A stretch of DNA of 64,000 bases, from NCBI RefSeq assembly GCF_027887165.1, contig NC_077227.1, forward strand, positions 445,904,462-445,968,461. Reading direction: 5' to 3'. This document shows, in pieces, positions 63,583-64,000 of the stretch (its first letter is position 1; each line of letters begins with the position of its first letter). The DNA is from Monodelphis domestica (taxonomy: Eukaryota; Chordata; Mammalia; Didelphimorphia; Didelphidae). The notes under the pieces were generated by a model. It worked only from the letters and a program-made list of their open reading frames with translations. It was not told the origin of the DNA and did not search any database. The position numbers and the translations under genes are program-made.

Positions 63583-64000
63583 ATATTAAGATTCCAACGG
63601 TGGTAGAAAGTGATTTTCCCACCATCCTTACAATGAGGCTAAATTTTTGAGATTTTTAAAAAAATATTTTTTTGTTGATCGGAGCTTTTGTGTGGCTCCA
63701 AAAGCAACACCTTTTTTTTTTTAATCTCCACCTTTTGCCAATTCATATAGTCACATTCTCTCCAAGTTGGAAGCCCTTGGTCTTTCATAGATTTTGAATC
63801 AATTGCATCCAATTTCTTGGATTGCTACCTTCTACACTATCATGAAAAATATAAACTGTAGGTTCCTTTTGCTGTTAAGACCTCTTACCATGAACTAATT
63901 CATTTAAGATATCAAAATTCAGAGCTTTGGGATTACAAATTAAGGAAATAGCATTTGTTTCTCTTTCTCCATTACTTCTTAACATGACCTTATAGACAAC
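63583..64000. other. Unassigned AT-rich DNA at the window edge
   Basis: AT-rich with A- and T-runs (63657-63670, 63712-63722). No repeat family or gene recognised. Confidence 0.4.

Noticed and set aside
1..64000. CRISPR arrays, operons, tRNA or rRNA genes, prophage-type systems
   Set aside because: The repeats are dispersed eukaryotic transposons. tRNA-like wording occurs only in SINE heads, with no intact cloverleaf seen. No clustered short direct repeats with unique spacers exist.

Overview
This window is nuclear DNA from a mammal, almost certainly a marsupial. No intact host protein-coding gene, RNA gene or CRISPR array can be supported. The evidence is the repeat content. There are about twelve copies of a roughly 200-bp CORE-SINE with tRNA-like head wording and a GTAAGGGTTTAAA-type tail. 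There are SINEs that end in an RTE tail, recent L1 copies, abundant long L2 copies, and MIR. A SPIN/URR1-like hAT transposon suggests a South American opossum such as Monodelphis more than an Australian marsupial, but that last step is inference. Family names are from recognition by reading, not from a library search.

Layout. 1-2984: old antisense L1 pieces broken by SINEs. 2985-10108: one nearly full-length L1 on the minus strand, with an intact ORF1, an ORF2 broken by frameshifts and stops, a long inter-ORF spacer and a tandemly repeated 5' UTR. 10110-13160: L1 fragments in opposite orientations, a small hAT element and an RTE remnant. 13160-22450: a repeat-poorer, more GC-rich stretch with simple repeats, MIR and L2 ends, a complete SPIN-like element with a perfect 8-bp target duplication (18364-19080), a CR1/L3-like fragment and an RTE 3' end. 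22450-28230: antisense L2, then an old antisense L1 whose ORF1 region was split by a retrocopy of the V-ATPase subunit D gene (ATP6V1D).

28230-30700 is mostly unassigned, with an LTR-like candidate. 30700-41165 is dominated by L2 copies on both strands; the most complete carries both endonuclease and reverse-transcriptase vestiges. 41960-45550: L1 pieces facing each other around a SINE and a candidate solo LTR. 46205-50703: a single L2 copy cut by five later insertions (L1 tail, L1 3' part, SINE, RTE-SINE, solo LTR), which gives a readable relative chronology. 50700-56690: mostly unassigned DNA with SINEs, MIR and a G-rich repeat. 56690-64000: a decayed RTE LINE, a CR1/L3-like fragment, RTE-SINEs, an L2 copy and unassigned DNA.

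The elements interact as follows. The L1 machinery is the likely source of the CORE-SINE copies and of the ATP6V1D retrocopy. The RTE machinery is the likely source of the RTE-tailed SINEs. The window is a gene-poor interval whose interest lies in its transposon archaeology; I found no evidence of a new enzymatic or defence system.
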